A stretch of 6,322 nt of DNA from Oscillospiraceae bacterium. GTDB taxonomy: Bacteria; Bacillota; Clostridia; Oscillospirales; Oscillospiraceae. Each line of letters opens with the position of its first letter. Position 1 is the stretch's first letter. The DNA lies in NCBI GenBank assembly GCA_016296235.1, contig JAEDJR010000112.1, forward strand, positions 1 to 6,322. Reading direction: 5' to 3'. Position numbers and translations under genes: made by a program. Positions 1 through 5,765 of the stretch are shown piece by piece. Below the pieces are notes generated by a model. The model saw nothing but the letters and a program-made list of their open reading frames with translations, did not search any database and was not told the DNA's origin.

Positions 1-2971
1 GCTCGGCCCCCAGCAGATCGCCGGCGCCCCGGATTTCCAGATCCCGCATGGCGATTTTGAAGCCGGAGCCGAACTCCGCGAACTCCCGGATGGCGCTCAG
101 GCGCTTCTCCGCCACCTCCGACAAAACCTTGCCCCGGCGGAAGGTCAGATAGGCGAAGGCGTGGCGGCTGCTGCGGCCCACCCGGCCCCGGAGCTGGTGG
201 AGCTGGGCCAGACCCAGCTTGTCGGCGTCCTCGATAATCAGGGTATTGACGTTGGAGATGTCGATGCCCGTCTCGATGATGGTGGTGCAGACCAAAATCT
301 GCACCTCCCCGTCGGCCATGCGCTGCATGACGTCGCTGAGCTGCTCCTGGTCCATTTTGCCGTGGGCCACGGCGATTTCCGCCTCCGGGTGCCGGGCCTT
401 GATCCGGGACGCGGTCTGCTCAATACTCTCCGTACGGTTGTGCAGGTAGTACACCTGCCCGCCCCGCTCCAGCTCCCGGCGGATGGCGTCGTCCAGCAGC
501 CGGTCGTCGTGCTCCAGGACGAAGGTCTGCACCGGGTAGCGGTCCCGGGGCGGCTCCTCGATGGTAGACATGTCCCGCAGGCCGCTGAGGGCCATGTTGA
601 GAGTTCGGGGAATGGGCGTGGCCGACAGGGTCAGCACATCCACGCCCCGGGACATCTCCTTGAGCCGCTCCTTGTGGGTCACGCCGAAGCGCTGCTCCTC
701 GTCCACGATGAGCAGCCCCAGATCCTTGAACTGCACGCCCTTCTGCAGCAGCTTGTGGGTGCCGATGATCAGATCCACCCTGCCGGAGGCCAGATCAAAG
801 AGGGTCTTTTTCTGCTGGGCCGCGGTGCGGAACCGGCTGAGCACGTCGATGTTCACCGGGAATCCGGCGAAGCGCTTCATGGCCGTGACGTAGTGCTGCT
901 GGGCCAGAACCGTGGTGGGCACCAGAATGGCCGCCTGCTTGCCGTCCAGCATGGCCTTCATGGCGGCCCGCAGGGCCACCTCGGTCTTGCCGAAGCCCAC
1001 GTCGCCGCACAGCAGCCGGTCCATGGGGGTGGGGGCCTCCATGTCCTGCTTGATCTCCGCGATGCAGCGCAGCTGATCGTCGGTCTCGGCGTACTCGAAG
1101 CCGTCCTCAAACTCCCGCTGCCAGGGGGTGTCGGCGGCAAAGGCGTAGCCGGGGAGCCGCTTGCGGGCGGCGTAGAGCTGAATCAGCCCCGCCGCCAGAT
1201 CCTTGGCCGCCGCCTTGGCCCTGGCCTTGGTCTTCTGCCAGGCGTCGCCCCCCAGCTTGTTCAGACGCACCGGCGCGTCCTCGCCGCCGCCGATGTACTT
1301 GCTGACCAGATCCAGCTGGGTGGCCGGGACGTAGAGAATGTCCGTGCCCTGGTAGGCGATCTTCACATAGTCCTTGGTGACGCCGCCCACCTTCATCTGC
1401 TCCATGGCCACATAGCGGCCGATGCCGTGGTATTCATGCACCACCAGGTCGCCGGGAGACAAATCCGTGAAGGAGTTGAGCTTCTGGCGGTTGGTGGGCT
1501 TTTTTCGCTTGGGCGTCCTGGCCTTGCGGGCGGGCTGCACCGTCAGCTGTCCCTCGGTGAGCACCGCCAGGCCCAGGGCCGGGTACTCCAGACCGGCGGG
1601 CAGGCTGCCCTCGGTGAGCAGAATCTGGCCCCGTTCCGGCAGGCGCTCCGCCGGGAAGGCCAGGGAGGCCGTCAGGCCCCTGTCCGTCAGGATGTTCCCG
1701 AGAATCTCCCCCCGGCGGCGGTTGCCGCAGAGCACCAGGCAGCGGAAGCCGTTTTTCTGGTAGTAGGCCAGATCCGACGCCGCCGTGTCCAGACTGCCGC
1801 CGTAGGAGGGCAGCTGCTTGCAGGTGACGTTCAGCAGCTGCCTGGGGGGCAGGGACTCCGGATAGGCCGAGGACAGGAAGCTGTCGAGGAACACGGCGGG
1901 CCGGCCCGCCAGGCTCTCGCACATCTGGTCAAAGCCGGCGGTGAAGTCGCACAGCTCTCCCGCCAGCTGGCCGGATTGGAGGAAGCTGTCCAGCTCCAGG
2001 CCGAAGTTCTCCTGCCGGGCCTTGGCCGCCCGCTGCAGGGCGCCGTGGTCGCAGAACAGCACCAGGGCGTCTTTGGAGATATAGTCGCAGGCCGTGGCGA
2101 ACTCCGGGTAGACCAGGGCCATGTAGCGGTCCGCTGCAGGGAAGGAGACGCCGTTTTCCAGCTTCTCCAGGTCGGCTTCCAGGGTGGCAATCAGGGACTG
2201 ATTCTGATTTTTCCGCCGCTTCTGCCGGGCGATCAGGGCCCGCAGATCGCCGCACAGGCCGGCCGTGCCATCAGGATGGAGCCGGGGGGCCGTCTCGGCC
2301 ACGGGCAGGAGGACGGCCTCCTCAATGTTCTCCGTGCGCCGCTGGGTGATGGGATCGAAGAAGCCCATGGCGTCCAGCTCGTCGCCCCAGAACTCGGCCC
2401 GGATGGGATCGTCGCAGGCCGGGGAGTAGACGTCCAGGATACCGCCCCGGATGGAGAACTGGCCCACGCCCTCCACCAGGGAGGTGCGGGAGTAGCCCGC
2501 CGCCGTGAGCCGCTGGGCCAGGTCGTCGAGACTGTAGGCCGCGCCGGATTTCAGCCGGATGGCGGCGGAGAACAGGACGGACCGGGGCATGGTCCGCAGG
2601 CACAAAGCGTCCAGGGAGGCCACCAGCAGGGGTGTTTTGCCCTGAGCCAGGTCGTAGAGCTGCCGCAGGCGCTTCTGCTCCCAGCCCCGGGAGACCACGG
2701 CGGCGTCGTAGAAGGTCAGCTCCCGGGTGGGGAGGATGGGGGGCGTCTGGCCCAGGAACGAGGCCAGCTCCCCCTGGAGCCGCTGGGCGGCCATGTCGTC
2801 CTGGCAGACCACCAGGACGGGCCGCTGAGAGTCCCGGATCAACGCGGCCATCACATGGCTGCGGGCCAGCTGCCCCACGCCGGACAACGCCGCCACCTGC
2901 CCCGCGTCCACAGCCGCACGGAGCTTTTCATATTCAGGAAGAGCCGAAAGGGCGGAAAGAAGAAGATTCAT
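1..2971 (-). CDS. mfd: Transcription-repair coupling factor Mfd (3' end beyond window)
   Basis: Mfd is an ATP-driven DNA translocase that pushes RNA polymerase stalled at lesions off the template and recruits UvrA for nucleotide excision repair. The reverse strand reads open for 990 codons from ATG 2971-2969 to the left edge. An AGGAG site lies 7 bases before the ATG. Domains in order: the N-terminal UvrB-like region (GQFSIRGGILDVYSP around residues 170-184), the RNA-polymerase-interaction/CarD-like domain (about 500-565, with DLVVHEYHGIGRY starting at 508), then the SF2 translocase. The translocase shows Walker A GDVGFGKT at 656-663, DEEQ at 757-760, LSATPIPRTL from 782, and QLRGRVGR at 926-933. 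The visible part ends in EIRGAGDLLGAE, inside the TRG region. Family members have about 1150 residues, so the C-terminal autoinhibitory part is cut off by the window. No frameshift was seen: the start, Walker A, DEEQ and the last codon share one frame. No convincing promoter precedes it, so it may depend on read-through from prs-pth. Confidence 0.98.
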   Translation of the reverse strand, partial: MNLLLSALSALPEYEKLRAAVDAGQVAALSGVGQLARSHVMAALIRDSQRPVLVVCQDDMAAQRLQGELASFLGQTPPILPTRELTFYDAAVVSRGWEQKRLRQLYDLAQGKTPLLVASLDALCLRTMPRSVLFSAAIRLKSGAAYSLDDLAQRLTAAGYSRTSLVEGVGQFSIRGGILDVYSPACDDPIRAEFWGDELDAMGFFDPITQRRTENIEEAVLLPVAETAPRLHPDGTAGLCGDLRALIARQKRRKNQNQSLIATLEADLEKLENGVSFPAADRYMALVYPEFATACDYISKDALVLFCDHGALQRAAKARQENFGLELDSFLQSGQLAGELCDFTAGFDQMCESLAGRPAVFLDSFLSSAYPESLPPRQLLNVTCKQLPSYGGSLDTAASDLAYYQKNGFRCLVLCGNRRRGEILGNILTDRGLTASLAFPAERLPERGQILLTEGSLPAGLEYPALGLAVLTEGQLTVQPARKARTPKRKKPTNRQKLNSFTDLSPGDLVVHEYHGIGRYVAMEQMKVGGVTKDYVKIAYQGTDILYVPATQLDLVSKYIGGGEDAPVRLNKLGGDAWQKTKARAKAAAKDLAAGLIQLYAARKRLPGYAFAADTPWQREFEDGFEYAETDDQLRCIAEIKQDMEAPTPMDRLLCGDVGFGKTEVALRAAMKAMLDGKQAAILVPTTVLAQQHYVTAMKRFAGFPVNIDVLSRFRTAAQQKKTLFDLASGRVDLIIGTHKLLQKGVQFKDLGLLIVDEEQRFGVTHKERLKEMSRGVDVLTLSATPIPRTLNMALSGLRDMSTIEEPPRDRYPVQTFVLEHDDRLLDDAIRRELERGGQVYYLHNRTESIEQTASRIKARHPEAEIAVAHGKMDQEQLSDVMQRMADGEVQILVCTTIIETGIDISNVNTLIIEDADKLGLAQLHQLRGRVGRSSRHAFAYLTFRRGKVLSEVAEKRLSAIREFAEFGSGFKIAMRDLEIRGAGDLLGAE

Positions 2972-3003
2972 GAGGTTACTCCTGTCATCATGTATGCACC
3001 CAA

Positions 3004-3147
3004 AAGCCTCCCCTGAGTAAGGGGAGGTGGCCCGCAGGGCCGGAGGGGTTGTGTGCTGGCAGTCAGTTTTTTTGAACACTCAAGTGCCTGCACACGACCC
3101 CTCAGTCAGCCTTGAGGCTGACAGCTCCCCTTACGCAGGGGAGCCTT
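3004..3147. repeat. Compound palindromic repeat, copy A
   Basis: This is a 144-bp imperfect palindrome. Its outer arms are inverted copies of one another, and each is itself a hairpin: CCTCCCC/GGGGAGG at 3007-3027 and GCTCCCC/GGGGAGC near 3124-3143. Inside them lie two side hairpins, GGCCC-GCA-GGGCC (3029-3041) and GTCAGCC-TTGA-GGCTGAC (3105-3122). A central stem pairs GGGGTTGTGTG with CACACGACCCC and continues as GGCA/TGCC across a mismatch. A loop of about 25 bases, rich in T, closes it. Nearly every part except this loop recurs in copy B. The copy sits 30 bp upstream of mfd. On the mfd-sense strand the outermost hairpin is followed by CTTTT, so it resembles a weak terminator. Confidence 0.9.
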
Positions 3148-3150
3148 CAA

Positions 3151-3178
3151 ACTGCGCCGCACCCCTAAAGCCTCCCCT
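3151..3178 (+). repeat. 28-bp direct repeat, left member
   Basis: These 28 bases, beginning ACTGCGCCGCACCCC, recur exactly at 3566-3593 in the same orientation, 415 bp away. The two members bracket the DUF559 gene. The repeat consists of the spacer that precedes each palindromic unit (GCGCCGCACCCCTAAAG) plus the first half of a palindrome. It could be the trace of a duplication or of homologous exchange that placed the gene inside a repeat array. Confidence 0.85.
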
Positions 3179-3548
3179 TATGCAGGGGAGCCTTGGTGCG
3201 CTGCTGCACTGTGTAATCAATCCATTCACAAACCCCGGAAAAGTTCTGCATCACTTCATTGTTCGGGATGCGCAATACCAAGAGGCCATAACCGGCAAGA
3301 TAGTCCGTCCGCCGGGCATCTTTCTCCATGGCTTTGTCCTCATAATGCTGACCGCCGTCCAGTTCCACAACCAAGCCAGCCTGGGCACAGTAAAAATCCG
3401 CAATATAGCGTCCCAGCACCTTCTGCCTGACAAATCGAACCGGATACTGACGAAGAAAATCATACCACAAACGGCGCTCTTCTTTTGTCATTTCCTTCCG
3501 GAGTTTTCTCGCCAGAGGAACCAGAGTTCGGTTTCCTTTCCGATCCAA
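3165..3548 (-). CDS. DUF559 / Vsr-like endonuclease-domain protein
   Basis: This 127-residue protein has the hallmarks of the DUF559 family, small proteins with a PD-(D/E)XK-type fold related to very-short-patch-repair endonucleases. In order they are: LRKEMTKEERRLW (16-28), RFVRQKVLGRYIADF (38-52), VVELDGGQH (60-68), then a D-x-R-R segment (77-80), and LVLRIPNNEV (90-99). Asp51, Glu62 and Asp64 are the likely metal-binding residues by analogy with the fold. The start is TTG, chosen because AGGAGG lies 8 bases upstream and the frame contains the whole domain; a nearby ATG is out of frame. There is no signal peptide or membrane segment. It shares the strand of pth and mfd and lies between two copies of a compound palindrome, with its C-terminus encoded by a third palindromic unit. 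Biochemical roles in this family are poorly known. DNA nicking, repair or element mobility are possibilities only. Domain assignment is firm; function is open. Confidence 0.9.
   Translation of the reverse strand: MDRKGNRTLVPLARKLRKEMTKEERRLWYDFLRQYPVRFVRQKVLGRYIADFYCAQAGLVVELDGGQHYEDKAMEKDARRTDYLAGYGLLVLRIPNNEVMQNFSGVCEWIDYTVQQRTKAPLHKGRL
3168..3194. repeat. Single palindromic unit overlapping the DUF559 3' end
   Basis: A hairpin of CCTCCCC / GGGGAGC type with loop TTATGCA resembles the end arms of copies A and B. Its left half matches the left arm of the large repeat and its right half matches the right arm. It could therefore be a large copy that lost its interior, or a solo unit. It encodes the last nine residues of the DUF559 protein. 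Confidence 0.8.
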
Positions 3549-3556
3549 GGGACATG

Positions 3557-3562
3557 CCTCCT
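3557..3562 (-). promoter_or_regulatory. Ribosome binding site fixing the TTG start of the DUF559 gene
   Basis: AGGAGG on the reverse strand is followed by 8 bases and then TTG (3548-3546). The only ATG nearby (3555-3553) is 1 base from the AGGAGG and in another frame, so the TTG is the best start. Confidence 0.75.
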
Positions 3563-3565
3563 TTT

Positions 3566-3593
3566 ACTGCGCCGCACCCCTAAAGCCTCCCCT
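3566..3593 (+). repeat. 28-bp direct repeat, right member
   Basis: This is an exact match of 3151-3178. It ends inside the left arm of palindromic copy B and starts just upstream of the DUF559 ribosome binding site. Variants of the same spacer (GC-CCGCACCC) precede the unit at 3747 and, shorter, copy A at 2996-3003. The spacer thus belongs to the repeat family. Confidence 0.85.
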
Positions 3594-3727
3594 GAGTAAG
3601 GGGAGGTGGCCCGCAGGGCCGGAGGGGTTGTGTGTTGGCAGTAACATTTTGCAAAAACTATAAGTGCGTGCACACGACCCCTCAGTCAGCCTTGAGGCTG
3701 ACAGCTCCCCTTACGCAGGGGAGCCTT
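3583..3727. repeat. Compound palindromic repeat, copy B
   Basis: This is the second full copy of the compound palindrome. It is nearly identical to copy A over both arms, including the hairpins CCTCCCC/GGGGAGG, GGCCC/GGGCC, GTCAGCC/GGCTGAC and GCTCCCC/GGGGAGC. It differs mainly in the central loop (about 3641-3669), where the two copies have diverged and differ by one base in length. It occupies the gap between the DUF559 gene and pth, in the same orientation as copy A. Confidence 0.9.
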
Positions 3728-3746
3728 CGAACTGCACCGCACCCAA

Positions 3747-3773
3747 AAGCCTTCCCTTACGCAGGGGAGCCTT
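3747..3773. repeat. Degenerate single palindromic unit
   Basis: A further AAGCC...GGGGAGCCTT unit with loop TTACGCA directly follows copy B. Its left half has mutated (CTTCCC instead of CTCCCC), which leaves mismatches in the stem. It is preceded by the same GCACCGCACCC spacer seen before the other units. Confidence 0.75.
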
Positions 3774-3799
3774 TGAAGCTGCGCCGCAACGTGACAACG

Positions 3800-3825
3800 C
3801 GGGCGGGGCCGTTTGGCCCCGTCCG
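3800..3825 (-). terminator. GC-rich hairpin downstream of pth
   Basis: On the pth-sense strand, CGGACGGGGCC and GGCCCCGCCCG form an 11-bp stem with one A-C mismatch and an AAAC loop. It begins 18 bases after the pth stop. There is no U-run after it, so it may be only a partial terminator or an mRNA 3'-end stabiliser. mfd has no clear promoter of its own, which argues that some transcription passes through. Confidence 0.5.
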
Positions 3826-3843
3826 TTGGCGGTCGTTGGATTC

Positions 3844-4434
3844 TTATTTTCCGTTATACGCGCTGGCGGCTTTTTCCACGCCCTGGGTCAGGACCAGCAC
3901 CGCTGCTTCCGCCGCGTTGGTCAGGGCCGGCTCCAGGGCCTTCTCCTCCTGGGCCGAAAACCGGCTCAGAACCCAGTCCGCCAGGTCGTAGTCCGGGTGG
4001 GGCTTGGCGCCCACGCCCACCTTCACCCGGGGGAATTGGTCCGTGCCCAGGCTCTGGATGATGGACTTGATCCCGTTATGGCCCCCGGCGGAGCCGTCCC
4101 GGCGGACCCGGATCCGGCCCACCGGCAGGGAGATATCGTCGAAAATCACCAGAATCCGCTCCGGCTTCACCTTATAATAGGTGGCCAGAGCCGACACCGC
4201 CGCACCGGAGGCGTTCATATAGGTCTGGGGCTGCACCAGCAGGATCTTCTGCCCCTCCGCCGTGACCATGCGGGTCAGCGCCCGGAACTTCAGCCGGTCG
4301 ATCTTCACCTTCCACCGGCCGGCCAGCAGCTCCGACACCCGGAAGCCCACGTTGTGGCGGGTTTTTTCATATTCCGCGCCCGGATTGCCCAGGCCCACGA
4401 TCATCCAGTCGCAGCCGGATCTGCCCAGCAGCAT
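3844..4434 (-). CDS. pth: Peptidyl-tRNA hydrolase
   Basis: Pth cleaves peptidyl-tRNAs released from stalled ribosomes and recycles the tRNA in the cytosol. The product has 196 residues, the normal size for bacterial Pth. Signature residues are present: GLGNPG (14-19) with Asn17, TRHNVGF (25-31) with catalytic His27, QTYMNASG (70-77) with Asn74, FDD (98-100) with the catalytic-site aspartate, and GSAGGHNGIKS (114-124) with Asn120. The ATG at 4434 lies 2 bases after the prs stop codon. With no strong ribosome binding site, translational coupling to prs is likely. Met11 (4404) is an alternative start closer to the family's usual N-terminus, but it too lacks a good site. The prs-pth pairing is known in Firmicutes. 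Confidence 0.97.
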   Translation of the reverse strand: MLLGRSGCDWMIVGLGNPGAEYEKTRHNVGFRVSELLAGRWKVKIDRLKFRALTRMVTAEGQKILLVQPQTYMNASGAAVSALATYYKVKPERILVIFDDISLPVGRIRVRRDGSAGGHNGIKSIIQSLGTDQFPRVKVGVGAKPHPDYDLADWVLSRFSAQEEKALEPALTNAAEAAVLVLTQGVEKAASAYNGK

Positions 4435-4436
4435 AC

Positions 4437-5390
4437 TCAGAACATGGGGGACAGGGAGACCTCGTCATAGGTGCGCTGGATGGCCTCGGCGAAGATGGGG
4501 GCCACGTCCAGGTACTTGATCTTGGTGCCCTTGGCCGCCTCGGGGGCGGGGATGGTATTGAGCAGCACCAGCTCGTCGATGACGGAGTTCTGGACGCGCT
4601 CGATGGCGGGGCCGGACAGCACGCCGTGGGTGGCGCAGGCGTAGACCTTGGTGGCGCCCTTTTCGTAGATGGCCTTGGCGGCGTTGCACAGGGAGCCGGC
4701 GGTGTCCACCATGTCGTCATAGAGGATGCAGGCCTTGCCGGCCACATCGCCGATGACGTTCATGACCTCGCACTGGTTGGCCTTTTCCCGGCGCTTGTCC
4801 ACGATGGCCAGGCCCATGCCCATGCGGTTGGCGAAGGCGCGGCTGCGGGCCACGGAGCCCACGTCCGGAGACACCACGACCATGCCCTCATGGGTGTCGG
4901 GGAATTTTTCCAGATAATACTTGGTAAATACCACCACGCCATGCATGTTATCCACGGGGATGTCGAAGAATCCCTGGATCTGGGCGGCGTGCAGGTCCAT
5001 GGTCAGGACCCGGTCGGCGCCGGCGGCTTCGATCATGTTGGCCACCAGCTTGGCGGAGATGGGATCGCGGCCCTTGGCCTTGCGGTCCTGGCGGGCATAG
5101 CCGAAGTAGGGGATGACGGCGGTGATCCGGCCTGCGGAGGCGCGTTTGCAGGCGTCGATCATAATCAACAGCTCCATGAGGTTGTTGTTGACCGGCTTGC
5201 AGGTGGACTGCACCAGGAACACATCGGATCCGCGGACAGTCTCGTTGAAGGAGACGGACACCTCGCCGTCGGCGAAGGTGGTTACCGTGCTGTTGCCCAG
5301 CGGCAGGCCCAGCTCCCGGCAGACAGTTTCAGCAAAGGGACGGTTGGCGTTTGCACAGAAAACCTTGACGTCTTTTCCGTGAGATATCAT
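4437..5390 (-). CDS. prs: Ribose-phosphate pyrophosphokinase (PRPP synthase)
   Basis: Prs transfers pyrophosphate from ATP to ribose 5-phosphate to give PRPP, the precursor of purines, pyrimidines, NAD, histidine and tryptophan. The 317-residue product shows FADGEVSVSFNETVRG (39-54), the ATP-binding PYFGYARQDRK (94-104), MDLHAAQIQGFFDIPVDN (131-148) with His134, the KRREKAN loop (199-205), and the PRPP-binding loop LYDDMVDTAGSL (223-234). The start at 5390 gives the usual MISHGKD N-terminus. An upstream in-frame ATG at 5448 would add 20 Lys-rich residues, but it lies only about 5 bases from the predicted transcript start, so it was not used. The ribosome binding site is modest: AAAGGA, about 12 bases upstream. 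It is the first gene of the leftward operon. Confidence 0.98.
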   Translation of the reverse strand: MISHGKDVKVFCANANRPFAETVCRELGLPLGNSTVTTFADGEVSVSFNETVRGSDVFLVQSTCKPVNNNLMELLIMIDACKRASAGRITAVIPYFGYARQDRKAKGRDPISAKLVANMIEAAGADRVLTMDLHAAQIQGFFDIPVDNMHGVVVFTKYYLEKFPDTHEGMVVVSPDVGSVARSRAFANRMGMGLAIVDKRREKANQCEVMNVIGDVAGKACILYDDMVDTAGSLCNAAKAIYEKGATKVYACATHGVLSGPAIERVQNSVIDELVLLNTIPAPEAAKGTKIKYLDVAPIFAEAIQRTYDEVSLSPMF

Positions 5391-5459
5391 GGCGATTTTT
5401 TTCCTTTCTTTTCTACCAATTTCTGTATCTTTCTGAAAAAAGCCCATAAAATCACCCTT

Positions 5460-5488
5460 AGTATAACAAAGAAACCTGTGTTTGTATA
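5460..5488 (-). promoter_or_regulatory. Predicted prs promoter
   Basis: On the reverse strand, TATACA (5488-5483) and TATACT (5465-5460) are separated by 17 bases. TGT directly precedes the second hexamer, giving an extended -10. Transcription would begin near 5453 and leave a leader of about 63 bases before prs. Confidence 0.65.
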
Positions 5489-5493
5489 GCATC

Positions 5494-5506
5494 TTTTCCC
5501 GGAAAA
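5494..5506. promoter_or_regulatory. Small palindrome next to the prs -35 box
   Basis: TTTTCC-C-GGAAAA is a perfect 6-bp inverted repeat around one base, 5 bp upstream of the predicted prs -35 hexamer. An operator is possible; no regulator family is recognised. Confidence 0.35.
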
Positions 5507-5537
5507 ACAGAGATTTCCTGGGACAAAAACCACCGTT

Positions 5538-5558
5538 TTTTGCGCAGAATGCGCAAAA
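5538..5558. promoter_or_regulatory. Palindrome TTTTGCGCA-GAA-TGCGCAAAA
   Basis: This is a perfect 9-bp inverted repeat with a 3-base centre. No U-run follows the stem on either strand, so it is not a typical terminator. Its place about 50 bp upstream of the prs -35 suggests a protein-binding site. Confidence 0.4.
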
Positions 5559-5682
5559 GGCCGCCAAAGGCTCCGACAGGGTCAGTATACACCCCGCAGG
5601 GCGCGAAATCCCGCGAAACAGGGGCCGAAACCACAAGCGTTTGCGAACGGGTTTTCTGCGCGGCCCAAGATGTTGGCAGAAT

Positions 5683-5699
5683 TGTGGATATGTGGATAA
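5683..5699 (+). promoter_or_regulatory. Two abutting DnaA-box-like sequences
   Basis: TGTGGATAT (5683-5691) and TGTGGATAA (5691-5699) are direct repeats sharing one base. The second is the exact complement of the consensus box TTATCCACA, and the first differs at one position. They lie 17 bp upstream of the -35 box of the rightward promoter. No AT-rich unwinding region or dnaA/dnaN gene is nearby, so an origin is unlikely; regulation by DnaA is possible. Confidence 0.45.
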
Positions 5700-5716
5700 C
5701 CGGCAGGCTCTTGCCA

Positions 5717-5746
5717 TTGACAAGCCGCGCCGCCGTCCATTATAAT
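5717..5746 (+). promoter_or_regulatory. Promoter of the DtxR/MntR-type gene
   Basis: TTGACA (5717-5722), an 18-base spacer and a perfect TATAAT (5741-5746). The expected transcript start is about 5752-5753, which places the ribosome binding site GGGAGG (5752-5757) at the very 5' end of the mRNA. Confidence 0.8.
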
Positions 5747-5765
5747 AGTCCGGGAGGTGTCTGAC

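Larger units (their letters stand above)
5391..5765. other. Divergent intergenic region between prs and the DtxR/MntR-type gene
   Basis: This 375-bp gap holds no convincing gene. From left to right it has the AT-rich prs leader (5391-5453), the prs promoter, two short palindromes (5494-5506 and 5538-5558), a GC-richer stretch without recognised elements (about 5560-5680), two abutting DnaA-box-like sequences, and the rightward promoter. Short open frames across it lack ribosome binding sites and recognisable domains. Confidence 0.75.

Noticed and set aside
161..3016. 951-codon open frame on the forward strand
   Set aside because: It is antisense to mfd, whose translation carries clear helicase and RNA-polymerase-binding motifs. 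The forward product is low-complexity, rich in Gly, Leu, Gln and His, as expected for the complement of GC-rich codons.
3553..3555. ATG as start of the DUF559 gene
   Set aside because: It is 1 base from the AGGAGG and in a different frame from the domain, so TTG at 3548 was used.
3027..3599. 190-codon forward frame across the repeats
   Set aside because: It is antisense to the DUF559 gene and built largely from palindromic repeats. The reverse frame has the recognisable family motifs and a good ribosome binding site.
2996..3774. CRISPR array
   Set aside because: The repeats are long compound palindromes with irregular spacing, and one gap is a gene. There are no regular unique spacers and no cas genes.
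3664..4470. 268-codon forward frame
   Set aside because: It is antisense to pth and starts inside repeat copy B.
4626..5489. 287-codon forward frame
   Set aside because: It is antisense to prs, has low-complexity composition, and shows no domain.
5683..5746. Replication origin
   Set aside because: There are only two DnaA boxes, no long AT-rich unwinding region, and no dnaA, dnaN or rpmH nearby.
5757..5765. GTG start for the DtxR/MntR-type gene
   Set aside because: It overlaps the ribosome binding site. The ATG at 5766 has the right spacing and fits the family N-terminus.
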